64,000 nt of DNA from NCBI GenBank assembly GCA_035235625.1, contig CP141140.1, positions 67,162,782 to 67,226,781 on the forward strand, read 5' to 3'. Below are positions 12,655 through 23,000 of the stretch, piece after piece. The notes beneath the pieces were generated by a model. It worked only from the letters and a program-made list of their open reading frames with translations. It was not told the origin of the DNA and did not search any database. Position numbers and translations under genes: made by a program. The DNA comes from Saururus chinensis (Eukaryota > Streptophyta > Magnoliopsida > Piperales > Saururaceae). Numbering within the stretch: the first letter of the stretch is position 1; each line of letters opens with the position of its first letter.

Positions 12655-13020
12655 TTGGATCGTCTATTCCTTCCATACGGGGCTGAATCAATCATCTAGA
12701 GTGTCATAGGAAACTTCTGTACATTGTATGAAAACGAAGATGTTCTTTCATATCTCTTGGGGTCATCAGGCCGAACTCCTGGCTGCTGGTATTAGTTTTT
12801 ATTTGTTTAGGTTGATCAGGCGCCGAACTTCATTTGTAACTTCTGGTGGTCTTTATCTGTTAGTAGAAAAAAGAAAGGTGGCCATCAGATTATGGAGTAT
12901 CAGGTGTTGTGGGCTTTCTAGGGAAGGGAAGGAAGGTGACTCGGGCCCTGCTGATGGATGGAGTTCCTCTTTTCCAAGAACCTTGTAATGGTCTTGATAT
13001 CTCTATATATAAAGAACTTT
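12655..13020 (+). terminator. 3' untranslated region of the EIN3-like gene
   Basis: T- and G-rich sequence after the stop, with a 'tatatataaagaac' near 13003 that could serve as a poly(A) signal region. The exact cleavage site cannot be read from the sequence. A family A MITE begins about 60 bp further on. Confidence 0.5.
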
Positions 13021-13082
13021 TTTTTATGTTCTTGTTTTCTCCTTTTTGATGTTGTCCTGCTCAAAACAAGTAATTCCCAAAA

Positions 13083-13291
13083 GGAAGTATTTTTTTAGCT
13101 CCCTAGTTACAGTGAGTTTAAGCGAATGCATGAGAGCTGTTTATTTAGAAAATCGACGGTGGATATATTAGTATAGGTTAATATTAGGGCTAATGATGTC
13201 AACGTGTATTAATGTGTATATTGTCGATTTTAAATATTAATGGTTCTCATGTATTTCCTGGCTCACTATTAATAGGGTCCTGTTTTTAAGC
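13083..13291. mobile_element. Foldback MITE, family A (copy 3)
   Basis: Begins 'ggaagta' with 'agctccctagttacagtgag' and ends 'cactattaatagggtcctg...aagc'. The inner arms 'atcgacggtggatatattag' and 'tgtatattgtcgatt' pair. It lies directly downstream of the EIN3-like gene and could supply or disturb 3'-end signals. Confidence 0.7.
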
Positions 13292-14160
13292 AAAATATAG
13301 GTTTGGCAGAAAATTTATGGCACTACCCCAAAGTATTGAACACCGTGCGTTTCAGTTAGAAGCACAATGCTTTCTGATATGGTGTGGCCATTTATTCTTG
13401 TGAATGAATAAATGCGAGTTGGGGGGTGATGCACCATGTTGAATTTTCTGTGTGACTGGACCCAGGCTGATGGAGAAAGGATGGAGATATCAGTGATGCC
13501 AATCCAGTCTTCAATCCAACTCTTGGCTAAACTTCATCTGTGAATATCTCACCTGTCGTTTACTGAGGGCAAGGCTGGTGAGCTGGTCAGGCTGAAGTAG
13601 ACATACCACTGGTGGAGGCAAAAGATGCTCCTTCCAAGTTCTTTCCAAGTCATGACCATTCCACTCAATATTGACAATGCTCTTTGACCGGCCAGGCCCT
13701 CTTTTCTCCGTTCAACAGAGGCATCCGGGCTCACTGACTTGCTAGAAGCGCTTGTACAGCAGACCCACTTGTGCTTTTGCCTTTTTTGCTGCACAAGGAG
13801 TTGCAACTTGCGAGTCACATTGACGCACTTGCTGGGGTGGTTGGGTTAGAATGGCGTGGATGACAAGGCCTCTCTTGGTCAAAATGGCTTCGTTTGAAAA
13901 TATAAACTTATTTTCTGATGTCTTGGAACATGAAGTTTATATATTATATTCACGCAAAAGATCAGGTGCGAAATTATACAGATGACCATCTTGTCTAATT
14001 AACAATTTCTTGTCTCCTGCTTTACATTCCCGTGAGATTTCCTGGGCAGGCAGAGCCCTCAGTCTTAAGATTGATGATGTACTTGCTAACGTATATTAAC
14101 ATAAATATATTAATACAACATATGAATCTATATTTGCACTAACCTGCATCAGCATGTGCA
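13292..14160. other. Intergenic, one unassigned minus-strand ORF
   Basis: The interval 13549-13818 is less AT-rich than its surroundings and holds an 89-codon minus-strand ORF (MTRKLQLLVQQKRQ...). I recognise no domain, and no splice-compatible extension is obvious. Near 14060-14170 a weakly palindromic stretch (GATGATGTACTTGCTAAC ... GCATCAGCATGTGCATAGTC) may be a very old family A MITE. Confidence 0.35.
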
Positions 14161-14164
14161 TAGT

Positions 14165-14430
14165 CGGTCAATCCACAGCTCCACCTACTTAGCATGTTGA
14201 CAAAAAAATGCTTGATTTTCTTCGTTAATCAAATGAAAAAGTGATTAGTGTCTGATCTCAGGTTCCATGGCTCTGCCTATTGACCGAAAATGACTTCTTG
14301 TAATTAATTACAATGAAAAATTGATTAGTGTCTAATCTTAAGATCTATGGCTCCGCCTGCCTAGTGGATTGAATAAAAATGCTTACTTTTCTTAGTTAAT
14401 CACAATAAAGGGTAATTAGTGTTGGTGTTG
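14165..14430. repeat. About 85-bp tandem repeat, three diverged units
   Basis: Each unit runs through 'ctccacctacttagc' or 'ctctgcctattgacc' or 'ctccgcctgcctagtgg', then 'aaatgctt..tt', 'gttaatcacaat' and 'gattagtgtctgatct'. The units are diverged and the third is partial. Non-coding. Confidence 0.6.
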
Positions 14431-15234
14431 ACAACTTTTTAAGTTTTTTGTTGGCCAGAACGGGCGTTGAAAACTTGACTTCTTATTCTCCCATGTGCTG
14501 CAACCATAATCAATCTATCTTCATGGCAAAAATTATATTTAATTATTTATTAACTAATTTTTATGACTAAAATTTGGTGACCAATAATAAGAGGCTACCA
14601 CATCACTGAATAAATAGTAAGAGAAAAACTTATAATTTTCTTTGTCCATTGGTCATATATTTTAATTATAATAATTAATTATGACAACATTTTTAATTCA
14701 TATTTAGGCCACGCTGTAAAGTTTCAGGTCATTGTGAAATGCGTATTAAATCTGAGGTGTACATCATGTGGGCCTCCACAGGCGGTGCCCAAACACGTCA
14801 ATCCAGGTCCACCACCCGCAAGAGTCACATCACGCATGCATTGTACATTTTCAAGTTGCAAATAGTGGTTAGCAAATCTTTTTCTAGTCGCATCACGCAT
14901 TCTCAAATAAATCTGACATTTGCCCAGTGTAAAAGAGGCTTGGAAGCATTAGCCTGGCAGGGGTCTCGAGTCTATCATCATGGTACATAGAAACTAAAGC
15001 ATGATATATAGAGTTTTAACATGATTCATAATACTCAAGTGACCATGTTAAGATGATGCTATCTTTCCATTTGGTTACCTGTTGATTATCTACCATGTTA
15101 GGCCTCCATGTCCAAAGTTGTAGATTGTAGTCACTTACAAGAAAATATTATGCAAGGAGAATGCCAATCTTATAGGACTAATATCAACGAGATAACTCAC
15201 CGGTTGTGAATTAAATTGATCACGACCCAAGATA
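14431..15234. other. Intergenic, no recognisable feature
   Basis: AT-rich. Two overlapping antiparallel ORFs near 14724-14990 are not recognisable. Confidence 0.45.
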
Positions 15235-15945
15235 TTTTACACATTTTCTATTCTTTATTAATAACTCTATTTAATTTTGAAGATTTTATTAAAATTTCCC
15301 TAAGATATAAAATATTATGTATAATATTTTTTATTTTTACGTAATACACAAAATGACTTAATACACATGTAAACCTCCCATGGGGTATGGATTATCTAAA
15401 AGACCTCATTCTTATATTCTTCCTTGTAATTTTACTAACCCACTACTTCCTATTTCCAATAGCTTTAACTTCAACTCTGCCACTAGCTCCACCACCTCCA
15501 CCTTTGCGGCCAACTTCGCTATCTTCATCATTGGCTATGTTTTATATAACTTTGTCTCACCTCCTCGTCCACCCCTCCTCTCTCTCTCCTCCTCTTTTTT
15601 TCCTCCTTAGTCGCCTCATCTTCCTCCCTCCTAGAATTCAACAAGACCAGTCACAAACTAGTTAAGAGAGGTATTAATTTTTTTTTCTATAAGCTCAAAT
15701 CTTAAAAAATAAACTCATAAATATGTTAAACTATTCAAAACTAAGAGTGAGTATTATTTTTACTTGATTTTGAGCTTTTTATAGTGCTAAACAAAACCTC
15801 AAACTGAAAAGTCAACAGTTGACAATTAGATTTATTGCAATAAATGAGATATAAGATAACATTATGAGTGACAATATCTCCCTAAGTAATTACAATGAAC
15901 AATCTTAACAAAATAAATTAACAAAATAAAAAGAAAGCAAATTTT
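15235..15945. mobile_element. Left arm of a large inverted-repeat element
   Basis: This arm is the reverse complement of the right arm at 16130-16754 + 21360-21448 + 26801-27015. Landmarks that pair are: 'gtcaacagttgacaatt' with 'aattgtcaactgttaatt'; 'tccctaagtaattacaatg' with 'ataaatacttagggaga'; the CT/CCT-rich block 15470-15640 with the GA-rich block 16440-16750; and 'tttacatgtgtattaag' (read on the minus strand) with 'tttacatgtgcattgag' at 26850. ORFs at 15380-15665 lie in the CT-rich part and are not convincing genes. Confidence 0.75.
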
Positions 15946-16129
15946 AAATACAAGATTGTCTACTTTCATGACTATCAACTATCACGCATCGTTAAAAGGT
16001 TACTAGCACCGAAGAAGAAGATTCTCATTACCAACTCCGGAGAAGAAGGTGGCCTCCAATACCATACATTATGATAGTCGACAATCAAGACATTCAACAA
16101 CTGACAGTCGATAATCATATGTTCAAAAT

Positions 16130-16754
16130 TTACTTTATTTTTTATTTTATTTATTTTGTTTGTTAAGATAATTTATTATAAATACTTAGGGAGATATTTT
16201 CACTCATAATGTTGTCTTATATCCCCTTTATTGCAATAAATCAAATTGTCAACTGTTAATTATCGAAGGTTGGTACGAGGTTTTGGTTAGCATTAGAAAA
16301 AAACTCCAATAAAAATAAAATCCACTATTAGTTTTGAGTAGTTTATCATATTTATGGGTTCATTTTTTAAGATTTAAACTTGTAGAGAAAAGAAAATGAA
16401 TTCTTAATAGCTTAGCCAACTAATTTGTGAGTGATCTTGTTAGATTCTGTGAGGGAGGAAGAGGGGACGATCGAGGAGGAAAAAAGGAAGAGGATAGAAA
16501 GGAGGGGAAGAGGATGAGAATAGAGAGGAGTAGAGGAGAGAGAGAGAGAGGGAGAGGAAATAGGAGGAGAGGAAAGAGAGAGAGAGAAGGGAGGGAGGGA
16601 GGAGGATGAAGAGGAGGGGGAGGGGAGGAAGAGGAGGAGGTAGTGGCAGAAGAGGCCATGAGGAGAAGGCAACAGTAGAGGAGGTGAAGGCGAAGTTGAA
16701 TGAAGTGGAGCCGGTGGTAAAGATGATGAAGTTAGTAAAAGAGGCAGCAATTGA
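16130..16754. mobile_element. Right arm, inner part, of the inverted-repeat element
   Basis: Pairs with the left arm. The two arms are separated by a loop of about 185 bp (15946-16129). The block at 16440-16750 is GA-rich, with low-complexity Arg/Glu/Gly reading frames in several directions; I do not call these genes. It is cut at 16754 by the 4.6-kb unit. Confidence 0.75.
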
Positions 16755-17479
16755 TGTAACGCCCGAGATTTTTCATACCTTTTCCTTAAAATTCACAAAT
16801 TTTTTTTGCAATATAACATCTGTAAATCGGAAGAAAAATGACGAAATCAAAACCTGATAAAACAGTTTATAATTTAAAACACTAAACATCAATTTTTCCT
16901 TTGAATATTTTCATCATACGGTCAAACATCGTACGGCCAAAGCAAATATCCTCAGGCGCTACTCGAAAATAACCGTACGACTAAATTGCTATGATCATAG
17001 ACTTTAAATACAAATCTCTCCCAGGCATCCCTAAGTGCATGTCCCATAACAGTCCATAGTGTAATCCAACTGAAAGTCCAGAATATATAAACACTTATTT
17101 TCTCATCTCACCCAATATATCGGATCGTGGCACAAATAAACTCGCAGTGAGTTAAGCATATACCTGAGTCAATGGGAATCAATCCACCGCTGAAATGAGC
17201 ATCCATCTCCAGGAGCTCTCCACACAAACCTGCAAAACCTCCCGTACAACGGGGCTAAAAAGTAGGGTAATGAGTATTTTCATCCTTAGTAGGAAAATAC
17301 CCAGTAGGGGAAACCAAAACAGTGAACTCACAAAGTTCATAACTACATGCGTTCATGCAACTGAAACATGAAGTAGATAGGCATATCAATATCATGCTCA
17401 TACGCATACAAACATACCAAATGCATCATTGTGCCAAACTCATACCATCAAATTAAACTTACACAAACACCCCTATCCA

Positions 17480-17790
17480 GGGTCTTACAAACTTACTCGT
17501 ACCATCGTACGCATACTCATACAAGATACGCATACTTGTACGACCTTACTCGTACAATCATATGCTTACTCAAAATCACACTTACTGTCTTACTCAGAAA
17601 CGTACTCTTACAATTGTACTCATACACATACTCTTACAGTCGTGCTCATATACATACTCTTACAGTTATACACATACTCATACGTTTACAGTCGTGCTCA
17701 TACTCATACACTTACAGTCGTGTTCATACACATACTCTTATAGTCGTGCTCATACTCATACTCTTATAGTCGTGCTCATACTATCGACCA
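17480..17790. repeat. Tandem array of about 26-bp TAC/CAT-rich units inside LTR unit 1
   Basis: Repeated 'cgtgctcatac(a)catactcttacagt' units. The open frames across it (17429-17810) are products of the repeat. Confidence 0.8.
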
Positions 17791-17998
17791 CTGAAGCTCA
17801 TTACAACTAATAAGCTCCAACGTCGAATGGAAAAGAATGTCACTGGGGCAACACCTTAACCTCCGGGGAGTGACCAGACGCCATGGACTTTTCCGAAGGT
17901 AAGGCACATCAATGCTCATGGGGCACTGGATCAAATAGGTAAGAGTAGATCCATGATACTACTTACCTGAGCGCACAAACATAAACACCCACACATAA

Positions 17999-18465
17999 GG
18001 GGTCATACAGTTGCCCACCATAATGGGTCTTATATTGTCATAGAATCGCCCACCATAATGGGTCTTATAGTACCATAGAATTGCCCACCATAATGGGTCT
18101 TATAGTGCCAGTGCCACTCTTGGGCAGAAAACATACAATGCCACTTGGGCAGAAACATACAGTGCCACTCTTGGGCGGAATCATACTATGCCACTCTTGG
18201 GTAGAAATCATACAACGCTCCCAACAAAGCATCAAAAGTCTGGGCTTAATACAACACATAGACCAAATAAAAACATACGTCGCTCTCAACATAGCATTAG
18301 ACATTTGGGCTTCATACAGCACACAGACAAAGTCGGAAACGTACATCGCTCTCAATAGAGCATCAAACGTCTGGGCTTATACAACATGCAGACCAAATCG
18401 GAAACATATGTCGCTCTCAACAGAGCATCAGACGTATGGTGCTCTATACAACACACAGACAACAT
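17999..18465. repeat. Three successive tandem arrays inside LTR unit 1
   Basis: First come three copies of 'cccaccataatgggtcttat' (about 18016-18105), each a small palindrome. Next are copies of 'gccactcttgggcagaaa' (about 18110-18210). Last are about four units of roughly 60 bp built on 'gctctcaacagagcatca' and 'gtctgggct.atacaacac' (about 18210-18465). Confidence 0.8.
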
Positions 18466-19184
18466 CCCGCAGGATAAACACCATGGCAAGACATGAGAAA
18501 TGCTTAGCTGACTCATTAGCGGCCAACTCAAACATGGAACTTAATCCGTCGAACCCTCAGGTCTCAAACTCACAACGCTATCATTAGCTATGCTTATAAT
18601 TCAAGTTTGAATTAAGTATATTATGCGGTACAATTATGCCACACAAACTCATAGTCCTCGACTGATCAAACTGAAGCTGAGCCTGATCCGAAACCTTAGT
18701 TCGTCAGGGCATCAGACTTCACTTAACCCGTCCACATCATGATCATAACACATCATACATCAAACCCTTACAGTCTTACATACTTCACCATCTATCTTAT
18801 GGCCAAATCATCTTACACTGACATCATCAAATGAAGCTCCTCAGAGCCAACCCAGTTGTCGCCCCCTTACTTATATCTCACTTATTATGCTTACTTTTCA
18901 TTTCATAATCTATACGTTATGCTTGTACAATTATGCACACTCTTACTGTCTGACAAACCTCACCCGTCATACCCATATATTGTCATCCGTCATACGCTTA
19001 CACACCCATATCCAAATCAAGACAAAACCTCTGTCACCTCTTACTGTCCATCGCCCAAACCTCTGCCCACATACACTTACACATATCCATATCATAGGCA
19101 AATAGCCATCATACATACGTATGTCTATCACACATACATATAACATACACATATGGTCATACATACGTAGCTTACAAACATGCT

Positions 19185-19505
19185 CACTAGCCATCACTAG
19201 CGCATACATACACATTTATACATACTTCAAACATACACGCTAGCCATCACTAGCACATGCATATATACGTCAAACATACACGCTAGCCATCACTAGCACA
19301 TGCATAATCCATACATACTTCAAACATGCACGCTAGCCATCACTAGCACATGCATAATCCAAACATACTTCAAACATGCATGCTAGTCATCACTAGCACA
19401 TGCATACATGTGTCAAACATACACGCTAGCCATCACTAGCACATGCACACACATTCATACATACTTCAAACATGCACGCTAGCCATCACTAGCACATGCA
19501 TACGT
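19185..19505. repeat. Tandem array of about 55-60-bp units inside LTR unit 1
   Basis: About six copies of a unit containing 'cgctagccatcactagcaca' and 'tgcatacat..ttcaaacat'. The core GCTAG...CTAGC is itself a small inverted repeat. Confidence 0.85.
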
Positions 19506-21359
19506 CTACATACTTACATCCAACATGCATGTCATATGCATTTCAACATGACATAGTTCATCCTCTTACATCATGCAAATGGACCATAAGCTAACATCCA
19601 TAGCATTCAATCATATAGTCCTAGCATGTTGCTACTCATTCAAAGCATGCTATCATGAAATTACGAGTTCAAAGCTCCCCTACCTCGTAATCATGACGTT
19701 TGATGGCGAGCACATGATGGTGGCGGCGTTGGCGGCGGAGTTGGCGGTCAAAACCGTTGCCTGGCTGAGAGAGCTGCTGTCCTGAGGATTTTAAGAAGTG
19801 CCGGAAACAATCACGACCAAACAAGGTGTCAGAAGTCAATGCGGCAAAAACCGCGATCCACGGTGGCACACTAGGGCGGCTGGGAGAAATATCATGCCAA
19901 CATATGTGGCGGTGCGACCAGATGTCGAGGGTGTACTCACTGAAGATCGGCTAATGGCCAAGACGTACTTGGCCGTCCACAAGACATCAAAATCGGCCGT
20001 GGACAGCACCCAACGGCGACGATTTCGCGTCAATAAGGCCCACATAAGGGCGGAGAGCGTGGGGCAATGCTCGAGGACAGAGGAGAGGTGGTGGAGGGCT
20101 ATGTGTCAACTCCACTCGGTGGCAAAGCCAACCGATGGTCAGGCGGCACAAATGCGGTGCCTAAACCCAAAAGCACACACATGGCCACATGCACACGCGA
20201 CCCAAAGTGGCGGGGGAGAGGGCTGAAAGGAGGCGACCCAAGGCCCGCAAAAGAAACCAACGGGGCTAAGGTCCTAGCTGTGGCCAATCAAAGTGGCGAC
20301 ATCACCGATCACTACCCATAACCAAAACACGTGGTGCGGGAGGCTGTGCATCTCGCACGGTATAGGGCAAATAGCAAGTGGCCCATTCTGAGCGGTAATA
20401 TAATTCGGCCAAGTGGGGCTGACCCTCACTGTCGTCGAGCTGGGGCAGAGCCCATGATGGCCAAATAGCCCACAGCTCGCCGATAGCAATGACCCAAGAT
20501 GCACCCAAAGCATTGAAACGGGCAGAGCAATACAATAGGGCGAAGCGGGGTCGGAAATGGTAACCCTCTACCGACACTTGGTCGAGGTAGGCTGGATGGA
20601 GTCCGTCCCGTGGCCAGACGACGACCGAAAACACCGACATCTCAAAAAAATCCCATGGACAGTGAGATGGAAAATGGGAACAAAACCCAACCAAAGTGCC
20701 GGTAGCTCACCACGGAAAAAAGAAAGCATGGCGGCAGCTCTAGCCAGTGCCTATGGGTTCCTAGTGGCCAACTAAACATAAGTCTAGTTGAGGGCGACTG
20801 CAAACAACATCAAAATCGTACACCCACAGTCCAAAAATGGGATTGAAGGAGAGAAAAACTCGAAGAAAAGTTCAGTACCTCGTGGAGGAGCAAAGAGGCC
20901 ATGGCGGCGGTCATAGCCGGTGTCTACGGACTCGTGGCGGTGAGGCAAAGCAGATCCTGACAAGAACCGCCGGAATCCGACGACAGAGGAGGGAGAACGG
21001 AGAGACCGGAATGGGCTCAGGTTTCTCTCCTTTCTCTCTGGAGGTCGTCTGTAAGTTTATGGAAAAACTTACTGTGATCGGCTTAAAAAGCCATGTTTTT
21101 ACTATTCATTCTTTTCAATTTTTACATCTACGTCCCTAACACGGGTTCACCCACCGGTTACACGTTGTAGCTCCAAAATTCGTGCCGTAAGCGCTCAGCG
21201 AGGCCCGCGGCTTGCGACTAAGCCCCACACCCAACTCTACAAGTATAAATATGGGGAAAAATATACAAATATAAATACGCCGAAGCGTCACATTTTCTTG
21301 CCAAAAATGACCAGAAAATTCCCAAAAAATCGTAGAAAAATCAGGGACCTTACAGTTGA

Positions 21360-21448
21360 TAGCGGAAGTGGTGGAGCCAATGGCAGAGTCAAAGTTAGAG
21401 TTAATGGAAATGAGAAGTAATGAGTTAGTGAAGTTATGAGAAAGAATA
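21360..21448. mobile_element. Right arm, middle part, of the inverted-repeat element
   Basis: 'ggcagagtcaaagttagag' through 'gaagttatgagaaagaata' matches the reverse complement of 15430-15490 in the left arm. It is cut on the left by LTR unit 1 and on the right by the gypsy element. Confidence 0.7.
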
Positions 21449-21771
21449 TGTTGTACACAGGTGCACTTAGCTCAGCTCAGTGGTTTATTTCTGTTATTTA
21501 GGCTAGTTTCCCTTATGTTAGCAGTTGACTATTATTTGCATCTTGTTATTGAATTGTAATAGGTACACTAGTGGACCACGGGTGATCCAGGCCCCACTAG
21601 TGGCACGACTCCCCATGTGGGGGGGGGCGCGACTCCCCATAAGGGGGTTGTCTCCCTCCTTGGACGGGTATGATTATTGAATTCCAGTATTTTCTCCCCT
21701 TTCTTCCAACTTCTTTCCCTTTCTTTGCGTAGAACTCTTGTGTACCGATTGTGCCTACATCGGGCACAACA
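21449..21771 (+). repeat. 5' LTR of the gypsy element
   Basis: Begins TGTTGTACACAGG and ends ...CATCGGGCACAACA. A primer-binding site follows at once. Confidence 0.95.
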
Positions 21772-21785
21772 TTGGTATCGGAGCT
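21772..21785 (+). other. Primer-binding site of the gypsy element
   Basis: TTGGTATCGGAGC directly after the 5' LTR matches the complement of the initiator tRNA-Met 3' end (TGGTATCAGAGC) with one mismatch. Confidence 0.85.
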
Positions 21786-21801
21786 CTTACGATCCCCGAC
21801 C

Positions 21802-23000
21802 ATGGCTCAAGGCAAGCAAGCTGCCACGGCCCTGGAAAGTCAGCTCGAGAAAGAGGTTCTCGCCTCTGCAAACAGTCCCAAATCAGCGCCTGAATCCAGC
21901 GGCGAGTTCACGATGGCACAACTCATGACAGAGATCAAGGCTCTGAGCGTGGGAGTAGCCAAGATCGATGCTTTGGGATTGGCCATTGCCCAGCTTCAGG
22001 TAGAGCACACACCACCTCTTCTGTCCAAGCCGCCAGCTTCCATGGAGAAGGGGGGTCCGTCCCAGGCTCCAGAATCTCTCCGCTCTGACTTCCCAGCGCC
22101 GGCAAACCGCGATATGCCCTTTGCCCAAGACGGTGTGTGCTTTGGCACTATTGACTAGGCCATGGATGGGAGGCGCCAGGCCTGGGACTCGCGAGGCACA
22201 CCAGGTGTTCAGGAAAATGCCCCAATGGTGCCGCCTCCCTGAAATTTGTACCAGGAGATGGAGGATGACTGGGAGGAGTACACAGGACACGGCAGAGCAC
22301 CCCGTGGTGGGGCGGAACCCCATTTGACCTGCCTACAGTTCCTGTGTTATAATGGGGACGACGACCCCGTTGAGTGGCTATACAAGGCGGAGAAGTTTTT
22401 CGCCTACCAGGGGACACAGTTGGAGGCTGAACGACTGCGAATAGCGGCTTTCCACCTAGATGGGGATGCTTCGGTATGGTTTCAGAGCTTTGAGAAGGAG
22501 GTGCGCTACCCCACTTGGACCACCTTCTCCGATGAATTGTGCATCTAGTTCGGCCCGAATGAGTTCCAAGACTTCAACGAAATGCTCTCCTCCCCGCCAG
22601 ACATCCACCATTCGAGCATACTACACAGAGTTCATGAAGGTGGCCAACCGCCTCCCAGATTGGCTGGTGGCCGCCTTGGTGGGCACGTTCAAGAGAAGGC
22701 TCAAAACTGAAATTTTTGAGGAGATGCGTCATTTCCCCTGTTCTAGCATGTGGGATGTCGTGCGTCATGCATGTATCGAGGAAGAGAAACTGACTAGACA
22801 GAGGCGTGGGGGCCGGTTCGGACCTTTTTCTAGGGCTGCTGTGCCCGCCTCCACTCTCGCCGCCCCAACCAGCAGCGCAGTAGCTGGCCGCGCTGGCCAA
22901 GCATCCCCTCAGACTGGCCCGATTGTCTGCCGTCTCAGTCCGGCTCAAATAGAAGAACGCCGTTCGAAAGGGCTTTATTTTCGCTGCGATGAGAAGTTCG
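21802..23000 (+). pseudogene. gag of the gypsy element, broken
   Basis: Starts at ATG 21802 (MAQGKQAATALES). The capsid part is recognisable by DDPVEWLYKAEKFFAYQG, EVRYPTWTTFSDEL and YYTEFMKVANRLPDWLV. Stops at 22156, about 22240 and 22546 interrupt the first frame. A +1 shift near 22590 is needed to continue. The zinc knuckle (FRCDEKFVPGHRYSVK, about 22978-23025) has lost expected cysteines. The role in an intact element is to form the cytoplasmic particle that packages the RNA. Confidence 0.85.

Larger units (their letters stand above)
16755..21354 (+). mobile_element. Solo-LTR-like unit 1 (4.6 kb)
   Basis: Begins TGTAACGCCCGAGATTTTT and ends ...GGGACCTTACA. It is flanked by ATTGA (16750-16754) and GTTGA (21355-21359), an imperfect 5-bp target duplication. 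TG...CA ends, 5-bp duplication, absence of gag-pol, and absence of a primer-binding site point to a solo long terminal repeat. The start resembles the TGTAACACCC type of Del/Tekay chromoviruses, which have multi-kilobase LTRs; this assignment is inference. The interior holds three arrays of short tandem repeats, then a GC-richer tract (19.7-21.1 kb) with overlapping ORFs on both strands that I do not accept as genes. Confidence 0.7.

Noticed and set aside
13549..13818. 89-codon minus-strand ORF
   Set aside because: Somewhat gene-like base composition, but no recognisable domain, splice sites or neighbours to support it.
17480..19505. Regularly spaced short repeats that might suggest a CRISPR-like array
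   Set aside because: Plant nuclear context, degenerate tandem units with no unique spacers and no cas genes. These are LTR-internal minisatellites.
19573..21139. Several overlapping ORFs in the GC-richer part of solo-LTR-like unit 1
   Set aside because: Both strands are open to a similar degree, no domain is recognisable, and the region lies inside an LTR-like unit.
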